Below are positions 48,154 through 57,539 of a stretch of 64,000 bases of DNA, one piece after another. The notes beneath the pieces are model-generated. The model was not told the DNA's origin and did not search any database. It saw only the letters and a list, made by a program, of their open reading frames with translations. Both the position numbers and the translations under genes were made by a program. Source of the stretch: Chloroflexota bacterium (lineage in GTDB: Bacteria; Chloroflexota; UBA11872); the NCBI GenBank assembly GCA_026706485.1, contig JAPOYR010000002.1, positions 186,001 through 250,000 of the forward strand, in the 5' to 3' direction. How positions within the stretch are numbered: the first letter of the stretch is position 1; each line of letters starts with the position of its first letter.

Positions 48154-49122
48154 ATGCCCCCTAGCAGCGAACGCGCCATACAGGAGTTGCGCGGCCCCGC
48201 CGCCCTGGTGATGGCGCCGTTCGACGACGACTTGAGGCTGGACCTTGACGCCCTCACCTCGAACATCCAGTTCCTGCTGGACGGGGGACTCGAAACCGGC
48301 AAGGGATTCATCATCTCGCCCTGCGGCAGCGGCGAATACCTGAGCCTCTCGCCGTCGGAGCACCGCGACATGGTGGCCGTGTCGGTCGAGGCCGCCGCGG
48401 GCCGGATCCCCGTGGTGGCGGGCGCGGCGAGCCTGAACCTGGACGAGGTGATCGCCCTCTCGCGGGGCGCGGTGGACGCCGGCGCGGAGTACGTAATGAT
48501 CTCCCCGCCCTGCTACTACCCGATCAGCCAAGAGGGCATGTACGAGTGGTACCGGATCCTCACCGAGTCCATCGACGCCGGGATCATGATTTACGACCAG
48601 TCCTGGCGGCAGGAAATCGGTACGTCCCTGGGCGTGGAGCTCATCGGGCGGCTGGCCGAGTTTCCGGGCATCGTGTCGCTCAAGTACGGGGCGCCGAACA
48701 TCATCGAGCCGATGGTCGAAGCGCTGGATCGCTACGCCGACCGCTACGCCTTCATCGACAACTCGCTGGGATACACCTCCACGCTGGCCTACATGCACGG
48801 CGCCACCGGCTACATCTCCGGACCGGCGACCTGGTGGCCCGAGTTCGAGCTGGAGTTCTTCCGCCTGCTCGAGGCCGGAGACTTCGCCGGGGCGGACCGC
48901 TGGCACGGCAAGATTGGGCCCTACATGTGGCTGCACCAGAGCGAGGGCGGTCCCGGATGGCGGGAACTGCAGGACTCGGCCATCATCAAGGCCGCCTTGG
49001 ACTTCGTTGGGCTGCACGGCGGACCGACCCGGCCACCGTTTCGCGGCGTCAACGACGAGGAACGGCTCGTGATCAATGCGGTTCTTGACGATCTGGGCGT
49101 TCGGCAGGCGGTGCCCGCCTAG
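48154..49122 (+). CDS. Dihydrodipicolinate synthase-family (DapA-like) lyase
   Basis: 322 residues from ATG 48154, with GGAGG seven bases upstream; the frame upstream is open through repeats but has no coding character. The TIM-barrel aldolase features are present: GSGEYLSLSPSEH (57-70), the Tyr in IMIYDQS (about 147) and the Schiff-base Lys177 in GIVSLKYGAPN. Members cleave or form 2-keto acids by a Schiff base. Position in a catabolic cluster and divergence from true DapA argue for a sugar-acid or similar substrate instead of lysine synthesis. Confidence 0.88.
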   Translation: MPPSSERAIQELRGPAALVMAPFDDDLRLDLDALTSNIQFLLDGGLETGKGFIISPCGSGEYLSLSPSEHRDMVAVSVEAAAGRIPVVAGAASLNLDEVIALSRGAVDAGAEYVMISPPCYYPISQEGMYEWYRILTESIDAGIMIYDQSWRQEIGTSLGVELIGRLAEFPGIVSLKYGAPNIIEPMVEALDRYADRYAFIDNSLGYTSTLAYMHGATGYISGPATWWPEFELEFFRLLEAGDFAGADRWHGKIGPYMWLHQSEGGPGWRELQDSAIIKAALDFVGLHGGPTRPPFRGVNDEERLVINAVLDDLGVRQAVPA

Positions 49123-49138
49123 CGACTGATCCGGGCGC

Positions 49139-49909
49139 TCAGCCTTGACCTAGTGCGATGCGCACGTCTTCGGACGTGTCGCGCAGCACGGTTGGCCGAA
49201 TCGAGATTTCCTCGATGAGCGTGCGGCCCGGCGTGGCGGCGCAGAACACGATGGCGTCGGCGACGTCGTCGGCCCCGATCATGGTGGCGCGGTCCTCGGC
49301 CGTCGGCGGGCGCGGGCGCTGCCCGAGCAGCGGCGTGTCGACCTCGCCGGGCAGGACGGTGCAGGCGCGGATGCCCCGGTTGCGGAACTCGGCGTTCACG
49401 CTGCCCATGTAGTTCAACAGCGCCGCCTTGGACGCCGCATAGGCCGCGCCGCCCAGCGGTCCGGGGCTGTAGACGGCGAACGACGAGACGCTCACGATGG
49501 TGCCGCCGCCGCGCTCGATCATGCCCGGAATCAGCCCGCGGCAGAGGATCGCCCCCGCGGTGACGTTGATGCGGAAGAGCGCGTCGAGCGCGGCGTCGGC
49601 CGTCGCCGAGCTGCGGTGGGGAGAGTTGGCGCCGGCGTTGTTGACCAGCACGTCCACGCCGCCCAACGTCTCCGCCGCCCAGCGCGCGAGCGCGTCAACC
49701 TGGGCGGGGTCCATGAAGTCGGCGACGTAGGTCGGGACATCGGCACCGCTCGTGTCCGCCACGACTTCCGCGGCTCGGGCGAGACGGTCGGACGTGCGGC
49801 TGGTGAGCGCCACCCGAGCGCCCGCGCGCGTGAGCGCCAGCGCGGCGGCCGTGCCGATGGCGCCTCCGGCTCCCGTGACCAGCGCAACCTGACCGTCCAA
49901 GCGACCCAT
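49139..49909 (-). CDS. Short-chain dehydrogenase/reductase
   Basis: 256 residues. The cofactor motif TGAGGAIG is at 12-19, NNAGAN near 90, the catalytic Ser in IVSVSSFA, and Y-x3-K in AAYAASKAAL. It has the usual SDR length. Its stop codon lies 16 bases beyond that of the DapA-like gene, to which it is convergent. The D-threonine-aldolase-like gene lies upstream on the same strand with a 30-base gap, so these two are probably co-transcribed. Substrate unknown. Confidence 0.9.
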   Translation of the reverse strand: MGRLDGQVALVTGAGGAIGTAAALALTRAGARVALTSRTSDRLARAAEVVADTSGADVPTYVADFMDPAQVDALARWAAETLGGVDVLVNNAGANSPHRSSATADAALDALFRINVTAGAILCRGLIPGMIERGGGTIVSVSSFAVYSPGPLGGAAYAASKAALLNYMGSVNAEFRNRGIRACTVLPGEVDTPLLGQRPRPPTAEDRATMIGADDVADAIVFCAATPGRTLIEEISIRPTVLRDTSEDVRIALGQG

Positions 49910-49939
49910 ACGTCCCTCCGCCGTGGCGACCGCGGACCG

Positions 49940-51091
49940 CTACTGGCTGCGGCCGCGCGCGGTGACGTGCCAAACGGCCTCAACGATACCGTCCCGAGCG
50001 GCGAAGGCATGGTCGTAGAGGTTCACGCAGGGGCAGATGTGGTTGGGGATGACGCGCAGCGTTTGTCCGATGGCGAACGCGCCCGCGTCCGGCGCGGCGA
50101 TCACGCCGTGCTCGTCGGACACGCTGGTGATCACGGCTTCGGGATGGCCGACCACCATGCCGTGGCCGGTGTTTTCCAGCACGCCGGGTCCGCGCCGGTC
50201 GGAGGTGAGCGCCTTGGCGCCCGCGTCAATCACGACGCGATCCGGCGCCGGCAGGTTCACCACCGTCGCCAGCACCGTTGCCGCGCACCAATCGGCGTGT
50301 CCCAGCAGATGCGCGTGCGAGGCGTCGTTGAAGACGGCCGTGCCCGGGCGCAGCTCGTCAATGGGCGCGTGGAACGACTCGAGCAGGAACGACGGCGAGG
50401 AGCCCATGCTCACCTCGCACGGTGCGCCGGTTGCGTCCTGGATCGCCTGGGCGACAGTCGTCATCAGGTGCTGCGATTCCTCCGCGGCAACGTGGACGCC
50501 GGCCGGTTCGGCGGCCTGGTAGTCATGCCCTTCATGGGTGTAGATGCCGCGCAGGTTCAGGCCGTCGGCGCCGAGCGTCTGCTTGGCGAGGGCAACGGCG
50601 GATTCGGAATCCGCCACACCCGTGCGACCTTGGCCGGTGTCGATCTCGATGGAAACGTCGATCGTCGCGTCGGCCGCCGCGAACGCCGTGCCAAGCGCCC
50701 GCACGTGCTCGGCGTGATCGACGCCGACTGCGAGGCGGGTGCGCTCGGCAAGCTCCACGAGGCGAATGAGGCGCGACGCGCCCACGACCTGGTTGGCGAT
50801 GAAGATGTCGTCGAAACCGGCGTCGGCAAAGGCCTCGGCCTCGCCGACCTTGGCGCAGCAGATGCCCTCGGCGCCAGCTCGCTGCAGACGCGACGCGACC
50901 GCCGCCATGCGGTGAGTCTTGACGTGCGGACGCAGCCGCCCACCCGCCTGGCGCGCGGTGGCGACCATGCGCGCAATATTGGCGTCGAGCACGGCGAGGT
51001 CGATCACGAGCGCCGGGGTCTCGAGGTCCGCCACGGCACGCCCGACGGCGGCGGAGGGCTCCCGGCTGGAGAGCACGGCTTCGGACGTCAT
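49940..51091 (-). CDS. D-threonine aldolase/D-serine dehydratase-like PLP enzyme
   Basis: 383 residues from ATG 51091; the longer frame to 51211 reads into non-coding sequence and the family domain starts soon after this ATG. LETPALVIDLAVLDANIARM is the standard opening, and the PLP lysine is in RPHVKTHR. The C-terminal motif NHICPCVNLYD supplies the His and Cys that bind zinc in D-threonine aldolase and D-serine dehydratase. The enzyme should act on a D-beta-hydroxy amino acid. No strong ribosome binding site is seen. An SDR gene follows 30 bases downstream. Confidence 0.88.
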   Translation of the reverse strand: MTSEAVLSSREPSAAVGRAVADLETPALVIDLAVLDANIARMVATARQAGGRLRPHVKTHRMAAVASRLQRAGAEGICCAKVGEAEAFADAGFDDIFIANQVVGASRLIRLVELAERTRLAVGVDHAEHVRALGTAFAAADATIDVSIEIDTGQGRTGVADSESAVALAKQTLGADGLNLRGIYTHEGHDYQAAEPAGVHVAAEESQHLMTTVAQAIQDATGAPCEVSMGSSPSFLLESFHAPIDELRPGTAVFNDASHAHLLGHADWCAATVLATVVNLPAPDRVVIDAGAKALTSDRRGPGVLENTGHGMVVGHPEAVITSVSDEHGVIAAPDAGAFAIGQTLRVIPNHICPCVNLYDHAFAARDGIVEAVWHVTARGRSQ

Positions 51092-51250
51092 GGGTTTTCG
51101 GCGCGGTCCTGCGCTGGCGTCAGTGTACGTATCGCGGTCACGCCGCGAAGTGGGCTGACCGGCGGATGTCGTACCGTTCCATACGCGGGTCGGGAATCGC
51201 ACGAACAGCACCGCGTATGAACGTCACGGGTGGTCGGAGGTTGGGTCGGC

Positions 51251-52741
51251 ATGGGCGCTGAGGTCAGGCGGCTGAGCAACTGGATCAACGGCGAGTGGGT
51301 GGAGTCGGCCAGCGCCAATCGCCTCGACGCCGACAATCCGGCGACGGGCGAGGTGATCGCCAGCGTGCCGCTGTCGACCGAGGCCGAGATCGACGCGGCC
51401 GTGGAGACGGCGAAGGCGGCCTTCCCGGCCTGGCGCGACACTCCGGCGGTCGATCGCGGACGGGTGCTGTTTCGGCTGCATTCGCTCATGCGGGATCGGT
51501 TCGAGGAGCTTTCCCGCACCGTGACCATCGAAAACGGCAAGACGCTGGAAGAGGCCCGCGGCGAGGTCCTGCGGGCCGTCGAAAACGTCGAGGTGGCGGC
51601 GGGTATCCCAACCTTGCAGCAGGGTTCGTTCTCGAGCGACATCTCGGCGGCCATCGACGAGCACTCGATCCGCGAGCCGCTCGGCGTGTTCGCCCAGATC
51701 GGACCCTTCAACTTCCCGGCCATGGTGCCCTTCTGGTTCGGCCCACTGGCGGTGGCCTGCGGCAACACCTTCGTGACCAAGCCCTCGCAGAAGACGCCGC
51801 TGAGCCAGACGTTGCTTACGGAGCTCACGGCCGAAGCGGGATTCCCGCCCGGCGTGATGAACCTGGTGCACGGCGAAGGCGAGCAGGCGCAAGCGTTGAG
51901 CGCTCATCCCGACGTGATGGGGGTGTCCTTCGTCGGCTCGACGCCGGTGGCGCGGGCGGTGTACGAAACCGCCACGCGGCACGGCAAGCGGGCACAGTGC
52001 CAAGGCGGGGCAAAGAACCACCTGGTGGTGCTGCCGGACGCCGACCTGGACGCCGCAATTCCCAATATCTTGGGCTCGACCTATGGCTGCGCCGGGCAGC
52101 GGTGCCTGGCCGGATCGGTGGTGGTGACGGTTGGCGACGTGCGCGAGGAGCTGACGGAGCGGCTGGTTGAGGCAACCTCGTCGATTCGTCTGGGTGACGG
52201 GCTCGATCCGGACACCGGCATGGGCCCGGTGATTTCGGCCGAGTCGCGCGACCGCGCGTTCGCCTACATCGATCAAGCGATCGAGGACGGTGCTGAGATG
52301 CTGCTGGATGGGCGCGGCGCGACGGTCGAGGAGCTGCCGGGCGGCTACTGGGTGGGCGCGACGGTGCTGCACGAGGTGACGCCCGACATGCCCGTGGTGC
52401 GCGACGAGATCTTTGGGCCGGTGGTGAGCCTGATGCACGCCGACACGCTGCAGGACGCCATCGACATGGTGGAAGCCAGCCCCTTCGGCAACGCGGCCAC
52501 GCTCTACACCAACAGCGGCGGCGCGGCGCGGGAGTTCACGCGGCAGGTCAACGTCGGCAATGTCGGCATCAACGTTGGCGTGGCGGCCCCGATGGCCTTC
52601 TATCCCTTCGGCGGGCGCAAGCAGTCGTTCTTCGGCGACATCCACGCCCAGTCCACCGAGCTGGTGCGGTTTTACACCGACCCGAAGGTCGTGATCACGC
52701 GCTGGCCGGGCAAGACGGACGGCCGGGACCCATGGGACTGA
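51251..52741 (+). CDS. mmsA: CoA-acylating methylmalonate-semialdehyde dehydrogenase
   Basis: 496 residues from ATG 51251, which has GGAGG about ten bases upstream; a GTG at 51230 is possible but removes that spacing. The aldehyde dehydrogenase fold is clear: IGPFNFPAMVPFWF, GSTPVARAVYETA, QGGAKNHLVVLPDADLD and catalytic Cys285 in YGCAGQRCLAG. The PFNFP and GGAKNH forms, and the lack of the usual general-base Glu at GG, are characteristic of MmsA, which makes propionyl-CoA or acetyl-CoA in valine, inositol and beta-alanine breakdown. It fits the nearby inositol/sugar dehydrogenase-like genes. Confidence 0.93.
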   Translation: MGAEVRRLSNWINGEWVESASANRLDADNPATGEVIASVPLSTEAEIDAAVETAKAAFPAWRDTPAVDRGRVLFRLHSLMRDRFEELSRTVTIENGKTLEEARGEVLRAVENVEVAAGIPTLQQGSFSSDISAAIDEHSIREPLGVFAQIGPFNFPAMVPFWFGPLAVACGNTFVTKPSQKTPLSQTLLTELTAEAGFPPGVMNLVHGEGEQAQALSAHPDVMGVSFVGSTPVARAVYETATRHGKRAQCQGGAKNHLVVLPDADLDAAIPNILGSTYGCAGQRCLAGSVVVTVGDVREELTERLVEATSSIRLGDGLDPDTGMGPVISAESRDRAFAYIDQAIEDGAEMLLDGRGATVEELPGGYWVGATVLHEVTPDMPVVRDEIFGPVVSLMHADTLQDAIDMVEASPFGNAATLYTNSGGAAREFTRQVNVGNVGINVGVAAPMAFYPFGGRKQSFFGDIHAQSTELVRFYTDPKVVITRWPGKTDGRDPWD

Positions 52742-52759
52742 GCCACCGGGAGCGGCCCA

Positions 52760-53434
52760 ATGGCGCATGAGTACCGCCACTCCGGCGAGCGGCACATTCG
52801 CGACAGCGCCTACCTGGAGCGCATCCACCCGGACATCGGCCCCGTGCTGCTGGGCATGGAGGCCGAGGCCGACCGCGACGGCCTGCCGATCACGGAACGG
52901 CCGAGCACGCGCCTGCTGTCGCTGGTCGTGCGCGCGATGGGCGCACGGCGCGCGCTCGAGATCGGCACGAACATCGGCTACTCGGCCATCGCCATCGCCT
53001 CGGCCCTGGCGGAAGGCGGCGAGCTGGTCACGCTGGACATCGACGAGGAAATGCACGCGCGGGCGCGCGTCAATGCGGACCGCGCCGGCGTGGGCGACCG
53101 GGTGACGCTGGTCACCGGCCCGGCGCTGGAGACGCTCGCCGGGATCGAGGGACCGTTCGATTTCGCCTACATCGACGCCGACAAGGGCTCGTATCCGCAA
53201 TACCTCGACGCCGTCGTGGAGCGGCTGCGGCCCGGCGGCGTTGTGGCGCTGGACAATCTGCTGTGGCTGGGCCAGGCGGCGCACGAGCCGGAGGACAGCG
53301 ACTTCCACCGCGCGTCGACGCCAATCATCCGCGCGTTCAACAAGGCCTTTCTGGCCGACGCGCGGCTCGACTCGACCATCGTGCAGGTCGGCGACGGCAT
53401 CGGGCTGGGAATCAAACGACCGTCTGTTGACTGA
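52760..53434 (+). CDS. Class I SAM-dependent O-methyltransferase
   Basis: 224 residues, similar in length and layout to caffeoyl-CoA/catechol O-methyltransferases. The SAM motif LEIGTNIGYSAIAIASAL is near 71-88, the acidic loop LDIDEE near 96, and the metal and catalytic site in FDFAYIDADKGSYPQY near 134-149, followed by GGVVALDN. GGGAG precedes the ATG by seven bases. It begins 18 bases after mmsA and probably shares its transcript. The natural acceptor is unknown. Confidence 0.9.
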   Translation: MAHEYRHSGERHIRDSAYLERIHPDIGPVLLGMEAEADRDGLPITERPSTRLLSLVVRAMGARRALEIGTNIGYSAIAIASALAEGGELVTLDIDEEMHARARVNADRAGVGDRVTLVTGPALETLAGIEGPFDFAYIDADKGSYPQYLDAVVERLRPGGVVALDNLLWLGQAAHEPEDSDFHRASTPIIRAFNKAFLADARLDSTIVQVGDGIGLGIKRPSVD

Positions 53435-53493
53435 AATCGGCAGGGCGCGTAGCGTCACGCCGCGGAACGTAGCTGCGTAAGGAAACCGTCCCG

Positions 53494-54246
53494 ATGCTGA
53501 CCAATCGCGCGAAGCAACGGCTCGAGAGCGGCAAGGTAGCGCTCGGCGTGAGCTGCGGCTTCGGCGCGCCGTTTCTCGCCGAAGTGCTGGCGCGCGCGGG
53601 GTTCGACTGGGTCATGGTGGACAACCAGCACGGCATGTGGGACCGGCAGTCCTCGTCCCTCGCCATGATGGGCGTGCGGGCCGGCGGATCGACGCCCATG
53701 GTGCGCGCGCCCGAAAACGACTACTACGCCATCGGCCGGCTGCTCGACGAGGGCGCGCTTGGCGTGATCGTACCGATGGTCGACAACCGTGAGGAGGCCG
53801 AGCGGGTGGTCCAGGCCTGCCGCTATCCGCCCATCGGCAGCCGCTCGGACGGCGTGAGCGGTGCGAGCGTCTACGGCCCCGGCTATCGCGAGCGGGCCAA
53901 CGACGAAATCCTGGTGGCGATCCAGCTCGAGTCGCGCGAGGCCATCGAAAACGCCGACGCGATCATGTCGGTGCCGGGCATCGACGCCTGTTGGCTCGGG
54001 CCGGCCGACCTGGCGAACTCGCTCGGCCACGCGCGCAACACGCCCGAGCACGACGCGGCGGTGAACGAAATGATCGCGGCCTGCAAGCGCCACGGAAAAG
54101 CCGCGGGCATCGCCGCGGGCAGCGTGGAGCAGGTGGAAAAGTGGGTGGCGGCCGGCTGCACCTTCGTCAGCGCCGGCGGCGACAAGATCTATGTAGGAAC
54201 CAGCGCGGCGGCGGAGTTCAACGCGCTGGCGAGCTTGCGGGAGTAG
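53494..54246 (+). CDS. HpcH/HpaI-family aldolase, tandem copy 1
   Basis: 250 residues. The class II metal-dependent aldolase signature is present: DWVMVDNQHGMWD (about 35-47), the arginine in PMVRAPEN, GVIVPMVDN, the metal-binding Glu in QLESREAIENADAI, and the Asp in DACWLGPADLANSLG. Members cleave 4-hydroxy-2-oxo acids to pyruvate and an aldehyde. TAAGGA precedes the ATG by ten bases. The next gene, six bases downstream, is a clear paralogue. Confidence 0.9.
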   Translation: MLTNRAKQRLESGKVALGVSCGFGAPFLAEVLARAGFDWVMVDNQHGMWDRQSSSLAMMGVRAGGSTPMVRAPENDYYAIGRLLDEGALGVIVPMVDNREEAERVVQACRYPPIGSRSDGVSGASVYGPGYRERANDEILVAIQLESREAIENADAIMSVPGIDACWLGPADLANSLGHARNTPEHDAAVNEMIAACKRHGKAAGIAAGSVEQVEKWVAAGCTFVSAGGDKIYVGTSAAAEFNALASLRE

Positions 54247-54252
54247 CGACAA

Positions 54253-55035
54253 ATGGCACGCATCGACTCATTGACCAATCCCGTCAAGGCCAAGTTGCGC
54301 CGCGGCGCGGTGGCCCTGGGCGTCGGTGTCGCGCTCGGCAGCCCAAACATCGTGGAGCTGCTCGCGCGGCAGGGATTCGATTGGATCTTGATCGACAACC
54401 AGCACGGCACCTGGGGGCGCGAGTCCACGTCGGCGGCGTTCATGGCGGCGCGGGCCGGCGGCGCGGTGCCCATTCCGCGGGTGCTCAGCAGCGAGTACAC
54501 GGCCATCGGACATCTGCTCGACGAGGGCTGCACCGGGATCGTCGTTCCCATGGTGGATTCGCCCGAGGAAGCGGAGCAGGTCGTGCACGCCTGCAAGTAT
54601 CCGCCCGCGGGCGGCCGATCGCTCGGCGCGGCGGGGGCGATCGCGCAGTGGCCGGAGTACATGAACCGGATCAACGACGAGCTGCTCATCATGGTGCAGA
54701 TCGAGTCCAAGCAGGCCGCCGAGGCGGCAGACGAGATCATGGCGGTGGACGGCGTCGACGGCACGTGGGTCGGCCCGGCCGACCTGGCCGCATCCATCGG
54801 GCATGAGCAGGGAAGCACGGAGCACACGGATTGCGTCGTCGGCGTGTTCGACGCCTGCCGGAACCAGGGCAAGATCCCGGGCATCTCCGCCGGTCCGCCC
54901 GACTCCGCCAAGCGCTGGATCGAGCACGGCGCGCGCTTCGTGACCCTGGGCGCCGACGTGCTCTACGTGCTCCAGGGCGCGCAGGCCGAGCTTGAAGCCT
55001 TCGGCCGCGAGCCGGGGCTGGGGGACTGGTCGTAG
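54253..55035 (+). CDS. HpcH/HpaI-family aldolase, tandem copy 2
   Basis: 260 residues, aligned along its length with the gene before it: DWILIDNQHGTWG, IPRVLSSEY, GIVVPMVDSPEEAEQVV, QIESKQAAEAADEI and GTWVGPADLAASIG. The arginine of the active-site PMVRAP segment appears as PIPRVLS. It starts six bases after copy 1 and has no separate ribosome binding site, so translation is likely coupled. Divergence between the copies is substantial, so different aldehyde substrates or a mixed oligomer are possible. Confidence 0.9.
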   Translation: MARIDSLTNPVKAKLRRGAVALGVGVALGSPNIVELLARQGFDWILIDNQHGTWGRESTSAAFMAARAGGAVPIPRVLSSEYTAIGHLLDEGCTGIVVPMVDSPEEAEQVVHACKYPPAGGRSLGAAGAIAQWPEYMNRINDELLIMVQIESKQAAEAADEIMAVDGVDGTWVGPADLAASIGHEQGSTEHTDCVVGVFDACRNQGKIPGISAGPPDSAKRWIEHGARFVTLGADVLYVLQGAQAELEAFGREPGLGDWS

Positions 55036-55088
55036 CCGAAGCGTCCGCGACCCTTGGTTCCAAGGGTGTTCAACCGAGCATCTAGGTT

Positions 55089-55165
55089 CCGTTCGTGGTG
55101 AGCCTGTCGAACCACGCCCTTCGGCAGGCTCGGGAGGCGCCCTTCGACAAGCTCAGGGCGAACGG
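55089..55165. repeat. Family E repeat, extended form
   Basis: From CCGTTCGTGGTGAGCC through a duplicated centre (CCTTCGGCAGGCTCG then CCTTCGACAAGCTCAGG) to GCGAACGG, 77 bases. It occupies most of the gap between the second aldolase and the quinone oxidoreductase gene. Confidence 0.8.
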
Positions 55166-55239
55166 ATGAGAGTCGTCCTTCGGTGCGCCGCCTCCGCTAG
55201 ATCGAATTCAGCAACCGGTCGCATGGAAAGCACACGTGG

Positions 55240-56208
55240 CTAGGGAATCAGCAGCAGCTTCCCGCTCGTGGCGCGGCCTTCGAGGTCGGTGTGGGCTTGG
55301 GCGGCGTCGGCCAGGGCGTATTCGCCGTGGATCTTCAGCTCGAGCGAGCCGTCCGCGACCCAGCCGAGCACGGACGAGGTGCGCCAGGCGAACTCTTCGG
55401 AGGTGATGAGATGGTGCCCAAGGCTCGGACGCGCCAGGAATAGCGATCCTTTCTGGTTGAGGATCTGCGGGTCCATGGGCGGCACGGGGCCGCTGGCCGC
55501 GCCGAACAGGACCATGTAGCCGCGCGGCTTGAGGCAATCGAGGCCGCGGTCGAAGGTCGCCTTCCCGACGCCGTCGTACACCACGTCCACGCCGGCCCCG
55601 TCGGTGAGCTCGCGGACCTTGGGAAGAAAGTCTTCTTCCCTGTAGTTGATGACGTGATCCGCGCCCACGGCTGCCGCGACTTCCGCCTTGGCGGGTGTGC
55701 CGACGGTGGTGATGACCTCCGCGCCGGACTTCTTGGCCATCTGAATGATCAGGCGACCGGCGCCGCCGGCGCCGGCGTGCACCAGCGCGGTGTGACCGGC
55801 GCGCAGCGGGAAGCTCGAGGTTGTGAGGTAGTGCGCCGTGCAGCCCTGGAGCATCACGGCAGCGGCGGTGCGGGTGTCCAGCGCTTCCGGAATGCGCACC
55901 AGCCGGTCGGCCGCGACGGCCTGCAGCTCGGCATATGAGCCGATTTCGGTGCCGTGCGCGACGCGATCGCCAGCCTCGAGGGAGGTCACCTCCGACCCAA
56001 CCTCCACCACCACGCCGGCGCCTTCCATGCCCAGCGTGAACGGCGGCTCGACGGGGTAGCGGCCGGTGCGCTGGTAGGTGTCGATGTAGTTCACCCCGGC
56101 GGCTTCGGTGCGCACCAGGACCTCGTTGGGCGCGGGCGACGGGTCGGGGATGTCTTCGTAGCTGAGCGCCTCGATGCCGCCCGGCGTGTGGACGCGAATG
56201 GCTTTCAT
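55240..56208 (-). CDS. NADPH:quinone oxidoreductase-like zinc-independent MDR protein
   Basis: 322 residues. The medium-chain dehydrogenase fold with the quinone reductase signature: NEVLVRTEAAGVNYIDTYQRTG near 29-50, GMEGAGVVVEVG near 63, and the nucleotide motif VHAGAGGAGRLIIQMAKK near 146-163. The cysteines that bind structural and catalytic zinc in alcohol dehydrogenases are absent, as expected for this branch. AAAGGAG stands six bases before the ATG. It reduces quinones or activated double bonds with NADPH. It is divergent from an MFS gene. Confidence 0.92.
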   Translation of the reverse strand: MKAIRVHTPGGIEALSYEDIPDPSPAPNEVLVRTEAAGVNYIDTYQRTGRYPVEPPFTLGMEGAGVVVEVGSEVTSLEAGDRVAHGTEIGSYAELQAVAADRLVRIPEALDTRTAAAVMLQGCTAHYLTTSSFPLRAGHTALVHAGAGGAGRLIIQMAKKSGAEVITTVGTPAKAEVAAAVGADHVINYREEDFLPKVRELTDGAGVDVVYDGVGKATFDRGLDCLKPRGYMVLFGAASGPVPPMDPQILNQKGSLFLARPSLGHHLITSEEFAWRTSSVLGWVADGSLELKIHGEYALADAAQAHTDLEGRATSGKLLLIP

Positions 56209-56278
56209 GGGTGACTCCTTTGCGGCGGGAAAACGCCAGCATAGGACGCGGCGCGGCCGGGCAGGAATGCGCGTGACT

Positions 56279-56284
56279 TATATT
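56279..56284 (+). promoter_or_regulatory. Candidate -10 element placed for leaderless transcription of the MFS gene
   Basis: TATATT ends seven bases before the GTG at 56292. No ribosome binding site is visible and no clear -35 is present. Confidence 0.4.
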
Positions 56285-56291
56285 CCGGCCC

Positions 56292-57515
56292 GTGCGCATC
56301 CCCGACGTGCTCCAAACCCTGCGCCCGCTGATCGCCGGCGTGTACCTGCCGGCGTTCCTGATGTTCTTCGGCGTCGGGATGCTGACGCCGACGCTGCCGC
56401 TGTTCGCGGCGGAGCTGGGCGTGAACTACACGCTGGTGACGCTGGCGGTGGCGGTGACCGGGCTGGGCACGCTGCTGTGGAATGTCCCGGCCGGTCTGCT
56501 GCAGGCGCGTTGGAGCGAGCATCGCGCCGCGATTGTGGGGGTGCTCGCGATTGCGGCGGCGACGATGGCGATGGGTTTCACGCGCGACTACACCTTGGTG
56601 GTGGTCTTCCGCGCGCTGGCGGGGATCGGCATGGCGACTTGGACGATCTCGCGCATGTCGCACCTGGTGGCCGCCGTGCCGCAGCACCACCGGGGGCGCG
56701 CGATGTCGCTGTTCGGCGGGATCATGCGCATCAGCCTGTTTCCCAGTCCCGCCGTGGGCGGCGCCTTGGCCGAGTTGGTGAGCTACGAGGCGTGCTTCCT
56801 GGTGGCGGGCCTCATCACCGTCGTCGGCGTGCTGCCGATGTTGCTGATGCGGCAGCGGGTCGAGCGGCCGCTGGGCAGCGTTCCGGCGCGGCACGTGGCG
56901 CCGGCGAGCCTGTGGGCGGTGCTGCGGGATCACTGGCGCGACCTCGCCACGGCCGGCACGGGGCATGTGCTGGCATCGGCCGCCCGCGCGGGGCGGCAGG
57001 TAATCATTCCGATCTATGGGGCCTTCGTCCTCGGTCTGGACGCCGCCGAGATCGGCGTGGTGGTGAGCGCCTCGTCGGCCATCGACATGACGCTGTTTCC
57101 GATCGCGGGCTACGTGATGGACCGATTTGGGCGCAAGTTCACGAATGCGCCGTCGATGGTCATGCTCGGCGCGTCCATGGCCGTGCTGCCGCTGGCGCAG
57201 GACTTCGTTGGGCTCATTGTGGTGGGGCTGTTTGCGGGCGTGGCCAACGGGTGGGGGTCGGGCGCCATGCTGACCCTCGGCTCGGACCTGGCGCCCCGCG
57301 AGTCGCCGGGACCGTTCCTGGGCGTCTGGCAGTTCATGGGCAACACCGGCATGACGGGCGGGCCGCTGATCGTCGGCGTGGTGGCGGATGCCGCCGGTCC
57401 CGACGCGACGCCGTTCTACCTGGCGGCGGCGGGATTCGCCAGCGGGCTCATTTTCTTGCTGTTGGTGCGCGAGACGCACCGGGTGCGAGGTCAGCCGGCG
57501 ACGGCGTCGGCGTAG
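56292..57515 (+). CDS. Major facilitator superfamily transporter
   Basis: 407 residues with about twelve membrane helices. The motif YVMDRFGRKFTNAPS (around 275-290) is the MFS loop 8-9 signature, and LLQARWSEHRAA in the first half corresponds to loop 2-3. The frame opens at GTG 56292, which is probably leaderless. The substrate cannot be read from sequence. It lies in the catabolic region, divergent from a quinone oxidoreductase and convergent with the enolase-superfamily gene, with repeats in the gap. Confidence 0.88.
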   Translation: MRIPDVLQTLRPLIAGVYLPAFLMFFGVGMLTPTLPLFAAELGVNYTLVTLAVAVTGLGTLLWNVPAGLLQARWSEHRAAIVGVLAIAAATMAMGFTRDYTLVVVFRALAGIGMATWTISRMSHLVAAVPQHHRGRAMSLFGGIMRISLFPSPAVGGALAELVSYEACFLVAGLITVVGVLPMLLMRQRVERPLGSVPARHVAPASLWAVLRDHWRDLATAGTGHVLASAARAGRQVIIPIYGAFVLGLDAAEIGVVVSASSAIDMTLFPIAGYVMDRFGRKFTNAPSMVMLGASMAVLPLAQDFVGLIVVGLFAGVANGWGSGAMLTLGSDLAPRESPGPFLGVWQFMGNTGMTGGPLIVGVVADAAGPDATPFYLAAAGFASGLIFLLLVRETHRVRGQPATASA

Positions 57516-57539
57516 CATGGGATCTTGGCGTAATTGGGT

